Of a stretch of 64,000 bases of DNA, positions 27,098 through 35,408 are shown in pieces (position 1 is the stretch's first letter; each line of letters begins with the position of its first letter). The translations under genes and the position numbers were made by a program. The DNA comes from Gallionellales bacterium GWA2_54_124. Lineage in GTDB: Bacteria > Pseudomonadota > Gammaproteobacteria > Burkholderiales > Gallionellaceae. The notes under the pieces are model-generated. The model was given only the letters and a program-made list of their open reading frames with translations. It was not told the origin of the DNA and did not search any database. The stretch is taken from the NCBI GenBank assembly GCA_001801025.1, contig MGWO01000007.1:992001-1056000 (forward strand). Reading direction: 5' to 3'.

Positions 27098-28489
27098 ATG
27101 ACGACTCGTACCCGATTTGCTCCCAGTCCAACCGGTTATCTGCATATAGGCGGCGCGCGAACCGCGCTGTTTTCATGGGCCTATGCCAGAAAGCTCGGCG
27201 GTACCTTTATTTTGCGCATTGAAGACACGGATCTTGAGCGTTCGAGCCAGGCTTCGGTGCAGGCAATTCTGGACGGGATGGCGTGGTTGAACCTGGATTA
27301 TGATGAAGGTCCTTTTTATCAGATGCAGCGCATGGACCGTTACAAGGAAGTGCTCGCCGGGCTGATCGCACAAGGCCATGCTTATTATTGTTACACCACG
27401 CCCGAGGAACTTGAAGCCATGCGTGAAGCCATGCGTGTTCGCGGCGAGAAGCCACGCTATGACGGATGCTGGCGACCCGAAGCTGGCAAGGTGCTGCCGG
27501 TCCCGCCTGCGGGTGTGAAGCCCGTGGTGCGCTTTAAAAATCCGTTGACGGGCGTTGCTGCCTGGGACGACATGGTCAAGGGGCGGATTGTTTTCGAAAA
27601 CAGCGAACTGGACGATCTGATCATTGCCCGTCCGGATGGCACGCCGACCTATAATTTCTGCGTGGTGGTGGATGATCTGGACATGGGGATCACGCAGGTG
27701 ATACGCGGCGACGATCACGTTAATAACACGCCGCGTCAGATCAATATCTTGAAGGCGCTGGGCGCGACCTTGCCGCAGTATGCGCACGTGCCGATGATAC
27801 TGGGCAGCGACGGCGAACGGCTGTCGAAGCGCCACGGGGCGGTGAGTGTGATGCAATATGCCGAAGACGGCTTTTTGCCTGAGGCGCTGATCAATTACCT
27901 GACCCGTCTGGGCTGGTCGCATGGCGATGAAGAAGTATTTTCAGTCGGGCAATTCGTCGAATGGTTTGATCTGGAGCACATCAGCAAATCGGCGGCACAG
28001 TTCAATCCGGAAAAGCTGCGCTGGCTTAATCAGCATTACATCAAGCTGGCGGACAACGCCAGATTGGCCGAACTGGTAGACGGACATTTGCAGGCACGCG
28101 GTGTTGTGGTGAGCAATGCGCCGAAACTGGAAGACGTGATCGCACTCTACAAGGGGCGTGTTGCGACGCTGCTCGAACTGGCGGATGAGGCTGAAGTGTT
28201 TTATGCCGATGTGCATCCTGATCAGGCCTTGCTCGATGAGCAGTTGGTCGAGGAAGTCAAACCTGCGTTGCGTGAACTGGCCGGGCGGTTTGCCGATGTA
28301 GAGTGGCAGGCGCCGGCGCTTGCGGCACTGATCAAGGAATTACTGGCTAAGCATAATCTTAAGATGCCTAAGCTTGCGATGCCTTTGCGCGTGATGCTGG
28401 TAGGTCAGACGCATACGCCATCGGTTGACGCCGTGCTGGCTTTGTTTTCACGCGAGACCGTCTTGGCGCGTATGGCCCGTTATTTATAG
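27098..28489 (+). CDS. gltX: glutamate--tRNA ligase
   Basis: Class I aminoacyl-tRNA synthetase that charges tRNA-Glu. It is 463 residues, with the HIGH-type motif near the N-terminus ([15 protein letters not shown]) and the KMSKS-type motif ([10 protein letters not shown], near 250). The C-terminal half forms the anticodon-binding helical domain. Two tRNA-Glu genes and one tRNA-Ala lie immediately downstream behind their own promoter. Confidence 0.97.
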   Translation: MTTRTRFAPSPTGYLHIGGARTALFSWAYARKLGGTFILRIEDTDLERSSQASVQAILDGMAWLNLDYDEGPFYQMQRMDRYKEVLAGLIAQGHAYYCYTTPEELEAMREAMRVRGEKPRYDGCWRPEAGKVLPVPPAGVKPVVRFKNPLTGVAAWDDMVKGRIVFENSELDDLIIARPDGTPTYNFCVVVDDLDMGITQVIRGDDHVNNTPRQINILKALGATLPQYAHVPMILGSDGERLSKRHGAVSVMQYAEDGFLPEALINYLTRLGWSHGDEEVFSVGQFVEWFDLEHISKSAAQFNPEKLRWLNQHYIKLADNARLAELVDGHLQARGVVVSNAPKLEDVIALYKGRVATLLELADEAEVFYADVHPDQALLDEQLVEEVKPALRELAGRFADVEWQAPALAALIKELLAKHNLKMPKLAMPLRVMLVGQTHTPSVDAVLALFSRETVLARMARYL

Positions 28490-28505
28490 AAAATAGAGAA
28501 AAGAC

Positions 28506-28534
28506 TTTACAGATTCTGGGCATATCCCTATAAT
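28506..28534 (+). promoter_or_regulatory. strong sigma70 promoter of the tRNA-Ala/Glu/Glu operon
   Basis: TTTACA (28506-28511), a 17-base spacer, then a perfect TATAAT (28529-28534). A GCGCGC discriminator follows, typical of stringently controlled stable-RNA promoters. It starts 17 bases after the gltX stop. Confidence 0.85.
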
Positions 28535-28550
28535 GCGCGCTCTTCGAAAC

Positions 28551-28626
<76 letters not shown>

Positions 28627-28648
28627 AAGAAGAAAAGTTTTAGATTAC

Positions 28649-28724
28649 GTCCCTATCGTCTAGAGGCCTAGGACATCGCCCTTTCACGGCGGTAACACGA
28701 GTTCGAATCTCGTTGGGGACGCCA
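28649..28724 (+). tRNA. tRNA-Glu(UUC), copy 1
   Basis: 76 bases, acceptor GTCCCTA with a matching 3' strand, anticodon TTC in loop CTTTCAC, and an encoded GCCA end. It is identical to copy 2, 29 bases downstream. Confidence 0.96.
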
Positions 28725-28752
28725 GATTTGCAGTAGAAGTAAAAGTTTCAAC

Positions 28753-28828
28753 GTCCCTATCGTCTAGAGGCCTAGGACATCGCCCTTTCACGGCGGTAAC
28801 ACGAGTTCGAATCTCGTTGGGGACGCCA
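28753..28828 (+). tRNA. tRNA-Glu(UUC), copy 2
   Basis: Identical in all 76 bases to the copy at 28649-28724. The tandem arrangement implies a local duplication. Confidence 0.96.
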
Positions 28829-28836
28829 GATTTTTT

Positions 28837-28870
28837 AAAAGGCAGCTTGAATAATCAAGCTGCCTTTTTT
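28837..28870 (+). terminator. rho-independent terminator of the tRNA operon
   Basis: A 14-bp perfect stem (28837-28850 with 28855-28868) with loop ATAA and a T run. It ends the tRNA-Ala/Glu/Glu transcript. Confidence 0.92.
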
Positions 28871-29084
28871 GCATTCTGTCTGCCAAAGCCAGCTAGCTGC
28901 CGCTCGCCGATTTATCCTACAGCACGATTTCACTCACCCGTGCGCTCAGATAACTTTTTGCCATTGGTGAATCTTTGGCCAGCAGCTTGTTGTTCAGTAT
29001 CTTGCCGAATAGGTTAGGAATTCAGCTCCCTGCGCAGATGTGTCACAACGCACCCCAGTCAGCTCTATGAGCTGTTGGGCGGGA

Positions 29085-30161
29085 TTAGGCAAAGCAGGTC
29101 ACGCGGTTTCTACCCTCTTGTTTTGCGTGATACATCGCCTGATCTGCATCGCGCTGGATGTCCTCGATTGCATGATGGTGCGGCAAATTAGGTGCGACGC
29201 CTATGCTGGCGGTAATTTTCAGTTGCGTTTCGCCGGTTGTGGGCATCAGGCTTTCAATGTCCAGACGCAGCTTTTCCGCCAGCGTCAATGCGCCTTGCAA
29301 ATCCGTGTTGGGGAGGAACATGGAAAATTCCTCTCCGCCGATACGCCCCAGCGCGTCGCTTAGACGGGTATTGCGCAGCAGGCATGCGGCGGTGTCACGC
29401 AATACCGTATCCCCGGCTTCGTGTCCGTAGGTGTCATTCACGCGTTTGAAGTGGTCCAGGTCGATAAACAGCACGGCAAACGGCGCACCCGTGCGCAATG
29501 CGCCGCTGATCAGTTGCTCGCACGTAGCATAATAAGCGCGGGCATTCATCAGTCCCGTGAGTGGATCGGTTGCCGCCAGTTCACGCAACTGTCGGTTGGC
29601 TTCGGTCATGCGTTTAAAAAAAGAAACGAAACGCTTGCTGTAGGCAAAGAAGAAAATGCTTGAATAAGTAAAGGTCAGCACAACGGTGGTGAGCGCGTTG
29701 TCCGAATAGGGCGCGGAAATATAGCGGTTGGCAGCAAAAATGCAGGCGAATGAAATCAGCGTAACGCACACTCCTGCGATCTGTCCGAGCAGAATGTAGA
29801 CTGCGGGCAGATTGATAAAGTACCAGAGGATGCGCATCGGATCGTCCGGCACCAGAATCAGTGCGGAAAGGTAGATCAGCAGGCTGGCCGTTTCGGTGAG
29901 TATCGCGATGACTAAAAAGCGCTCCTTGTGTCCGTATAGTGCCGCGGTCAGCACAATGCACGTGGCAAAATAGGCAATGTTGTTGCGCACATGCAGGCCG
30001 GAGAGGTGGTTCACTTGCAGACGGTCAGCCAGAATGAACAGGCCTGAAAAGAAAATTCCCATCAGCAGCAGCGCATACAACAGGCGGAACTGGAAGCGCT
30101 GATATTCTTCGTCTTCCGGAAAATTGACGCCGCCAAAGAGGAGGGATTCGATTTTAGTCAT
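29085..30161 (-). CDS. membrane-bound diguanylate cyclase
   Basis: A 358-residue c-di-GMP synthase. The first 185 residues contain about six hydrophobic helices (for example LLMGIFFSGLFILAD, AILTETASLLIYLSAL and TYSSIFFFAYS), an integral-membrane sensor whose ligand is unknown. The GGDEF domain follows (about 195-355) with active GGEEF and an RxxD inhibitory site (RLSD) five residues before it. It stands alone between a tRNA operon and the cyanophycin locus. Confidence 0.9.
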   Translation of the reverse strand: MTKIESLLFGGVNFPEDEEYQRFQFRLLYALLLMGIFFSGLFILADRLQVNHLSGLHVRNNIAYFATCIVLTAALYGHKERFLVIAILTETASLLIYLSALILVPDDPMRILWYFINLPAVYILLGQIAGVCVTLISFACIFAANRYISAPYSDNALTTVVLTFTYSSIFFFAYSKRFVSFFKRMTEANRQLRELAATDPLTGLMNARAYYATCEQLISGALRTGAPFAVLFIDLDHFKRVNDTYGHEAGDTVLRDTAACLLRNTRLSDALGRIGGEEFSMFLPNTDLQGALTLAEKLRLDIESLMPTTGETQLKITASIGVAPNLPHHHAIEDIQRDADQAMYHAKQEGRNRVTCFA

Positions 30162-30354
30162 CAGCAGCTTCGCATTATTGAATGTCCTGAAGCCTATGAC
30201 GATCGCCGGATTATTGCAAGCAATCCCTTGTACAACTCTGATCGACGTTACCCTGCGCCCACGCTCTTAATTCATGTCTCATGGTGCGTTTATCAAAAAG
30301 CACTACGAGCAAACGGAAGTTGCTTTGCAGTGCGGGAGCACGATAGATCCTGCG

Positions 30355-30816
30355 CTACAGAAATCTGTCCAGCAGCTTTCGGCTATGCGCATCCAGATTT
30401 TCGGTATTGCGGATCAGAAATGACACGCCGTGACCATCGGTGATCAGCAGTGCGCTGGCGGATAGCCGGCGGATATGATCTTCGGCCTTGAGCAACAGTT
30501 CCGTGTCGCCGCGATCCGTTTCAACCTGCCAGCTGCTTGGGGTGGCAAAGCTCGATACGCTGCGGATGCGGCCTATTTCGGGCGTGAATTCACGGTGCGC
30601 CAATTCCTCCAGAATCAAGGTTTGGATGTCGTCTGATACATCGCTGAGTTTTTCTATCCAGACGTGTTCATGGCCGTCTATGCCCATCAGCGAGATGCAC
30701 TCGTCGGGGGCGGCGATGGGAAAGGCGCGGACGGGCACGATGCCTGCATGACTTTCGCCGTTCCGGGTGAGCACCAGCTGACCTGCTGCGTTGCGTATTA
30801 ACTGGAAGCTGTTCAT
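30355..30816 (-). CDS. DUF1854 family protein of the cyanophycin locus
   Basis: A 153-residue soluble protein resembling DUF1854, a small family found with cyanophycin synthetase genes in betaproteobacteria. No catalytic motif can be recognised. Characteristic stretches are CISLMGIDGHEHVWIE (residues about 40-55) and FTPEIGRIRSVSSF (about 77-90). It overlaps the ABC transporter stop by 4 bases (ATGA), so the two are translationally coupled and probably act together. A role in export, import or regulation of cyanophycin or its dipeptides is inference. Confidence 0.75.
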   Translation of the reverse strand: MNSFQLIRNAAGQLVLTRNGESHAGIVPVRAFPIAAPDECISLMGIDGHEHVWIEKLSDVSDDIQTLILEELAHREFTPEIGRIRSVSSFATPSSWQVETDRGDTELLLKAEDHIRRLSASALLITDGHGVSFLIRNTENLDAHSRKLLDRFL

Positions 30817-33059
30817 GCGCTCACCTTGTTGTCTGTCTGGATGGCGGGGACATCGTTTAAGTCCGTATCGACGTTGCGGGCCTGTGCCTGATACAGGCGG
30901 TAATAAGCCCCTTGAGTTGCCATTAGTTCGTCGTGGCTGCCGATTTCAACGACTTCGCCCTTGTCCAGTACCACAAGCCGGTTCGCCTTGTGCAGGGTGG
31001 AGAGGCGATGGGCGATGGCGATCGTGGTGCGGCCGTGTACCAGATTATCCAGCGCCTTCTGGATTTCTTTTTCGGTTTCAGTATCCACCGATGCAGTCGC
31101 TTCGTCGAGGATCAGAATGCGCGGGTCGATCAATAGCGCGCGGGCAATCGAGATGCGCTGGCGCTCACCGCCGGACAAGCCGTGACCGCGCTCGCCGACC
31201 AGCGAGTCGTAGCCGTGCGGCAGGCGCAGTATGAATTCATGCGCATGGGCCGCGTGGGCTGCGGCAACGATTTCGGCACGGGTTGCATCCGGTTTTCCGT
31301 AGGCGATGTTTTCGGCAATGGAGCCGAAGAACAGGAACGGGTCTTGCAATACCAGCCCGATATGGCGGCGATATTCGGAAACGGGCAGCGATTTGATGTT
31401 AACGCCGTCGATGCTGATGGAACCTTCCGAGACATCGTAGAAGCGGCACATCAGATTGACCAGCGTGCTCTTGCCCGAGCCGCTGTGGCCGACAAGCCCG
31501 ATCATCTCTCCAGGTTGTATGGTCAGATTCAGGTCCTTGATCACGGCGCGGTTGCCATAGCGGAATCCGGCACCCTTGAGATCAATGCGGCCTTCAATCT
31601 GGCCCAGATGAACCGGATTCGCTGGTTCGGGCACGCTAGAGACATGGTCGAGGATGTCGAAGATGCGCTTGGCACCCGCTGCGGCCTTTTGCGTCACCGA
31701 GACGATGCGGCTCATCGAATCCAGTCGCGCATAAAAACGGCTGATGTAGGCTAAAAAGGCCGTCAGTACACCGACGGTGATTTCGTTGTTGGAGACCTGC
31801 CAGATGCCGAATGCCCAGACGACCAGCAGGCCGATTTCGGTCAGCAGCGAGACGCTCGGGGTAAACAGCGACCAGATTTTGTTGATGCGGTCGTTGACTT
31901 GCAGGTTGTGCGCGTTGGCGACGTGAAAGTGCTCGGCCTCGCGCCTTTCCTGAGCGAAGGCCTTGACCACGCGGATGCCGGGGATGGTGTCGGCCAGTAC
32001 GTTGCTCACTTCAGACCAGACGCGATCAATTTTTTCAAAGCCGGTACGCAACCTGTCGCGCACGTTGTGGATCATCCAGGCGATGAAGGGCAGCGGTACC
32101 AGCGTGACCAGTGCCAGCCATGGATTGATCGAGAACAGGATAGCCGCGGTCATTACGATCATCAGCACATCGGTTGCAAAGTCGAGCAGATGCAGCGATA
32201 AAAATACGCAGATACGATCCGATTCCGAACCGATGCGCGACATCAGATCCCCGGTGCGTTTGCCGCCGAAATATTCAAGTGAGAGGCGCAGCAGGTGTTC
32301 GTAGGTGATGGTGCGCAGATCGGCGCCGATGCGCTCGCTCACCAGCGCCAGTATATAGGTCTTTGCCCAGCCCAGCCCCCATGCCAGCAAGGCCGAGCCT
32401 AAAAGCCCCGCCAGCAGCCAGCTGACGATGACGAAATCGATGGGCTTGCCGTTCTGATACGGAATCAGCACCTTGTCCATCAGCGGCATGGTGAGATAAG
32501 GCGGCACCAGTGTGGCAGCGGTCGAGGCGAGCATCAGCAGAAAGCCTGACAGCAGTTGCCACTGATAAGGTCTGGCAAAGCGCCACAGGCGCAGCAGCGT
32601 CCATGCCCGTGGCGGCGCATTGAGGGTGATGCTGCAATGCGGGCATTCGCCCTGATCAAGCGGGGTCAGGCAGTCCGGACAGAGTTCGGGTGCGTCAGGC
32701 GCGGCGGGCAGGCCTGTGCGCGCGCAGGCTTGTTGCTGATTGAACTGTTTGATGAAGCGGGTCGCCGCTGCATTGTGCGCCAGTGTGTAAAACCAGCAGG
32801 TTAAACGGCTGGCGCCGTCGAACAATTCGATGCGTCCGACGCCGCCGTGATCCCGATGCTGCAGGGTCAGTGTGTCGCGATACGGATAATCGCAATCTGA
32901 ACCCAGATCGATCAGCCGACAATCGGTGATGAGCAGCAGGTTGTGGGTAAAATTAAGCTGCGCATCGAGGTTGAGTTCCAGATGGCCGGTGATTGTTTCG
33001 CCGTCAGTCAGTCGTGACTGGGCTTTGATGCGCCATGCATCGGGTATAGATAGGGTCAC
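30813..33059 (-). CDS. ABC transporter (fused permease/ATPase) with zinc-ribbon insert, cyanophycin locus
   Basis: A 748-residue half-transporter of the exporter type. Residues 1-115 form a soluble domain of unknown fold. A putative zinc ribbon follows (Cys127, Cys130, Cys139, Cys142), then six membrane helices (about 160-460) and a nucleotide-binding domain (about 490-735). That domain has Walker A VGHSGSGKST, signature LSGGERQRISIARAL and Walker B ILILDEATA. The N-terminal ribbon is unusual for this class. The start is a GTG at 33059 with no clear ribosome site. It is divergent from cphA' and coupled to the DUF1854 gene. The substrate is unknown. Confidence 0.85.
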   Translation of the reverse strand: MTLSIPDAWRIKAQSRLTDGETITGHLELNLDAQLNFTHNLLLITDCRLIDLGSDCDYPYRDTLTLQHRDHGGVGRIELFDGASRLTCWFYTLAHNAAATRFIKQFNQQQACARTGLPAAPDAPELCPDCLTPLDQGECPHCSITLNAPPRAWTLLRLWRFARPYQWQLLSGFLLMLASTAATLVPPYLTMPLMDKVLIPYQNGKPIDFVIVSWLLAGLLGSALLAWGLGWAKTYILALVSERIGADLRTITYEHLLRLSLEYFGGKRTGDLMSRIGSESDRICVFLSLHLLDFATDVLMIVMTAAILFSINPWLALVTLVPLPFIAWMIHNVRDRLRTGFEKIDRVWSEVSNVLADTIPGIRVVKAFAQERREAEHFHVANAHNLQVNDRINKIWSLFTPSVSLLTEIGLLVVWAFGIWQVSNNEITVGVLTAFLAYISRFYARLDSMSRIVSVTQKAAAGAKRIFDILDHVSSVPEPANPVHLGQIEGRIDLKGAGFRYGNRAVIKDLNLTIQPGEMIGLVGHSGSGKSTLVNLMCRFYDVSEGSISIDGVNIKSLPVSEYRRHIGLVLQDPFLFFGSIAENIAYGKPDATRAEIVAAAHAAHAHEFILRLPHGYDSLVGERGHGLSGGERQRISIARALLIDPRILILDEATASVDTETEKEIQKALDNLVHGRTTIAIAHRLSTLHKANRLVVLDKGEVVEIGSHDELMATQGAYYRLYQAQARNVDTDLNDVPAIQTDNKVSA

Positions 33060-33090
33060 GGGAAGGGCGTCTGAGTATTCACTGGCTGCG

Positions 33091-33118
33091 ATATTACTAC
33101 AATAAAACGCACGGACAA
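33091..33118 (-). promoter_or_regulatory. putative sigma70 promoter of the ABC transporter-DUF1854 operon
   Basis: On the minus strand TTGTCC (33113-33118), a 16-base spacer and TAATAT (33091-33096) lie about 32 bases before the GTG start. The same 170-bp gap must also hold the cphA' promoter, which I could not place. Confidence 0.45.
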
Positions 33119-33229
33119 ACAGTTTTGCCGCGCCCTCTGGTAAACTTGTATCGCGGTCAGGTAAACCGATGTGGAGTGGTCTGCGTTAACCGCTTCGTGC
33201 CCTAATTTTAAATTCGCCAGGAAAGTCTG

Positions 33230-35392
33230 ATGGAGTTTCTCAAAATATTGTCTCTGCGTGGCCCGAACATCTGGACTTATCGCCCCGTACTTGAGGTGTG
33301 GCTGGATATCGGTGTACTGGAGGATTCCCCTTCCAATACCATTCCCGGTTTTTACGAAAGACTGACAGCCTGGTTGCCGACGCTGATCGAGCACCGTTGC
33401 GGCATCGGTGAGCGAGGCGGTTTTCTGCAGCGTTTGCGTGAAGGTACCTGGCCCGGCCACATACTCGAACACGTCACCCTCGAATTGCAGAATCTGGCCG
33501 GTATGCAAAGCGGTTTTGGCAAGGCGCGCGAAACCTCCGTGCGAGGCGTCTACAAGGTCGTCGTGCGTTCGCGCAATGAGGCCGTTACACGTGCAGCGCT
33601 GGCAGCCGCCCGCGATCTGATTCTGGCCGCGATGCAGGACAAGCCCTTTGACGTGGCCGCCGCCGTCGCAAAACTCAACGACATGGTCGATTCCTTGTGT
33701 CTCGGCCCCAGCACCGCCTGTATCGTCGATGCGGCAAGCGATCGGGGTATTCCGTCTATCCGTCTGACGGAAGGAAATCTGGTGCAGCTGGGTTACGGCG
33801 TGAGCCAGCACCGCATCTGGACTGCCGAGACCGATCAGACCAGCGCGATCGCCGAGAGTATTTCACGCGATAAGGATCTGACCAAGACCTTGTTATCCGC
33901 CTGCGGCGTACCCGTTCCTGAAGGGCGCATTGTCGATAGTCCGGCCGATGCATGGGAAGCTGCGGAAGATATCGGTTTGCCGGTGGTGGTAAAACCCACC
34001 GATGGCAATCACGGGCGTGGCGTGTCCACTGAACTGATGACGCAGGAAGAAGTCGAGGCCGCCTTTGTGCTGGCCGATGCCCAGGGCAGCGAAGTGATCG
34101 TCGAACGCTATATTCGCGGCAATGAGCACAGACTGCTGGTGGTCGGCGGCCGACTGGCGGCGGCGGCACGCGGTGAAACGGTTTCGCTGGTTGCGGACGG
34201 AAAATCCACGATTAGAAGCCTGATCGCCGAACAGATCAATACCGACCCGCGACGCGGGGAAGCCGAAGAATTTCCGATGGATAGGGTCGAGATCGATACC
34301 GATGCCGCCGCGCAGTTTGAACTCAAACGGCAGGGATATGCCGCTGATTCGGTGCCCGCAGCGGGCACTGAAGTGCTGATCCAGCGCAACGGCAATGTTG
34401 CCTTCGATGTCACGGATCTCGTGCATCCCGAGGTGGCTGCGACGGTTTCGCTTGCCGCGCGCATCGTGGGGCTTGATATCGCCGGCATCGATCTGGTCGC
34501 CGAAGATATTTCCCGGCCGCTTGCAGAACAGGGCGGGGCGATCGTCGAAATTAATGCAGGTCCGGGGCTTTTGATGCATTTGAAACCTGCCTCAGGCGAG
34601 CCGCGTCCTGTCGGGCGCGCAATCGTCGATAGTCTGTTTTCAGAGGAGGAGACCGGGCGCATTCCGGTGGTGGGTGTGTGCGGCACGCAAGGCAAGGCGC
34701 AGGTTGCCCGCATTGTGACCCGGTTGCTAAAACTTGCAGGCTATTACGTCGGGCTGGCAAGCCGGGACGGGCTGTCGTTTGATAAGCGAATTGTGGATAA
34801 ACGGGATAGTTCAAACTGGGCATCGGCGCAGAAAGTGCTGCTGAATCGTTCGGTTAACGCCGCTGTCATTGAAAACAGCATCGAAACGATTTTGTCCGAA
34901 GGTCTAGGCTATGACCGCTGTCAGGTGGGTATTATCACCAACCTGGAACCGGCGAAGCATTTCGGTGCGTATTACATCGAAACCGATGAGCAGGTCTGTA
35001 ATGTCGTGCGCACTCAGATCGATGTTGTGCTCTCCAACGGTGTGGCGGTGCTCAATGGCGCCGATCCGCTGGTGGCCGCGATGGCTGGCTATTGCGACGG
35101 TGAAGTGATTTATTTCGCACGCGAGGGCGAATTGCCGGCTGTGAATGAACATTTGCAGGCGGGCGGGCGGGCTGTGCTGGTCAGAGGCGATAAAATTGTG
35201 TTTTGCACCGGATCGGAAGAGGTCTTGCTGCTGACGCTGTCTGCTGTGCCGATGTCCGCTGATGAATGTAATCTGTCGCAACTGGAAAATGTGCTGGCCG
35301 CCGTCGCTGCAGCCTGGGCGTTGGGCGTTTCGCCTAGCCTGATTCGTGCCGGCATTGCTTCGTTTGAAGTGGCTGAAATTTCAGCCCGTTAA
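33230..35392 (+). CDS. cphA': cyanophycin synthetase-like protein CphA' (truncated, degenerate ligase site)
   Basis: A 720-residue paralogue of cyanophycin synthetase. It keeps the N-terminal domain and an ATP-grasp domain (about 215-470; VVVKPTDGNHGRGV, IVEINAGPGL). The central Mur-ligase-like domain, however, has GTQGKAQ where the neighbour has GTNGKTT, so the P-loop lacks its Thr. The protein stops where the C-terminal Mur domain should begin, about 135 residues early. Only 16 bases separate it from cphA, so this is a natural end. A second cphA-like gene is known beside cphA in some betaproteobacteria. A single-ligase activity, or a role as a CphA partner, is inference. AGGAAA precedes the ATG. 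Confidence 0.85.
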   Translation: MEFLKILSLRGPNIWTYRPVLEVWLDIGVLEDSPSNTIPGFYERLTAWLPTLIEHRCGIGERGGFLQRLREGTWPGHILEHVTLELQNLAGMQSGFGKARETSVRGVYKVVVRSRNEAVTRAALAAARDLILAAMQDKPFDVAAAVAKLNDMVDSLCLGPSTACIVDAASDRGIPSIRLTEGNLVQLGYGVSQHRIWTAETDQTSAIAESISRDKDLTKTLLSACGVPVPEGRIVDSPADAWEAAEDIGLPVVVKPTDGNHGRGVSTELMTQEEVEAAFVLADAQGSEVIVERYIRGNEHRLLVVGGRLAAAARGETVSLVADGKSTIRSLIAEQINTDPRRGEAEEFPMDRVEIDTDAAAQFELKRQGYAADSVPAAGTEVLIQRNGNVAFDVTDLVHPEVAATVSLAARIVGLDIAGIDLVAEDISRPLAEQGGAIVEINAGPGLLMHLKPASGEPRPVGRAIVDSLFSEEETGRIPVVGVCGTQGKAQVARIVTRLLKLAGYYVGLASRDGLSFDKRIVDKRDSSNWASAQKVLLNRSVNAAVIENSIETILSEGLGYDRCQVGIITNLEPAKHFGAYYIETDEQVCNVVRTQIDVVLSNGVAVLNGADPLVAAMAGYCDGEVIYFAREGELPAVNEHLQAGGRAVLVRGDKIVFCTGSEEVLLLTLSAVPMSADECNLSQLENVLAAVAAAWALGVSPSLIRAGIASFEVAEISAR

Positions 35393-35408
35393 ATAAAGGG
35401 AAGTTTTA

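Noticed and set aside
33230-35392. cphA' as a frameshifted pseudogene of a longer gene
   Set aside because: Only 16 bases separate its stop from the cphA start, which has its own ribosome site. The frame is intact throughout and ends at a domain boundary.
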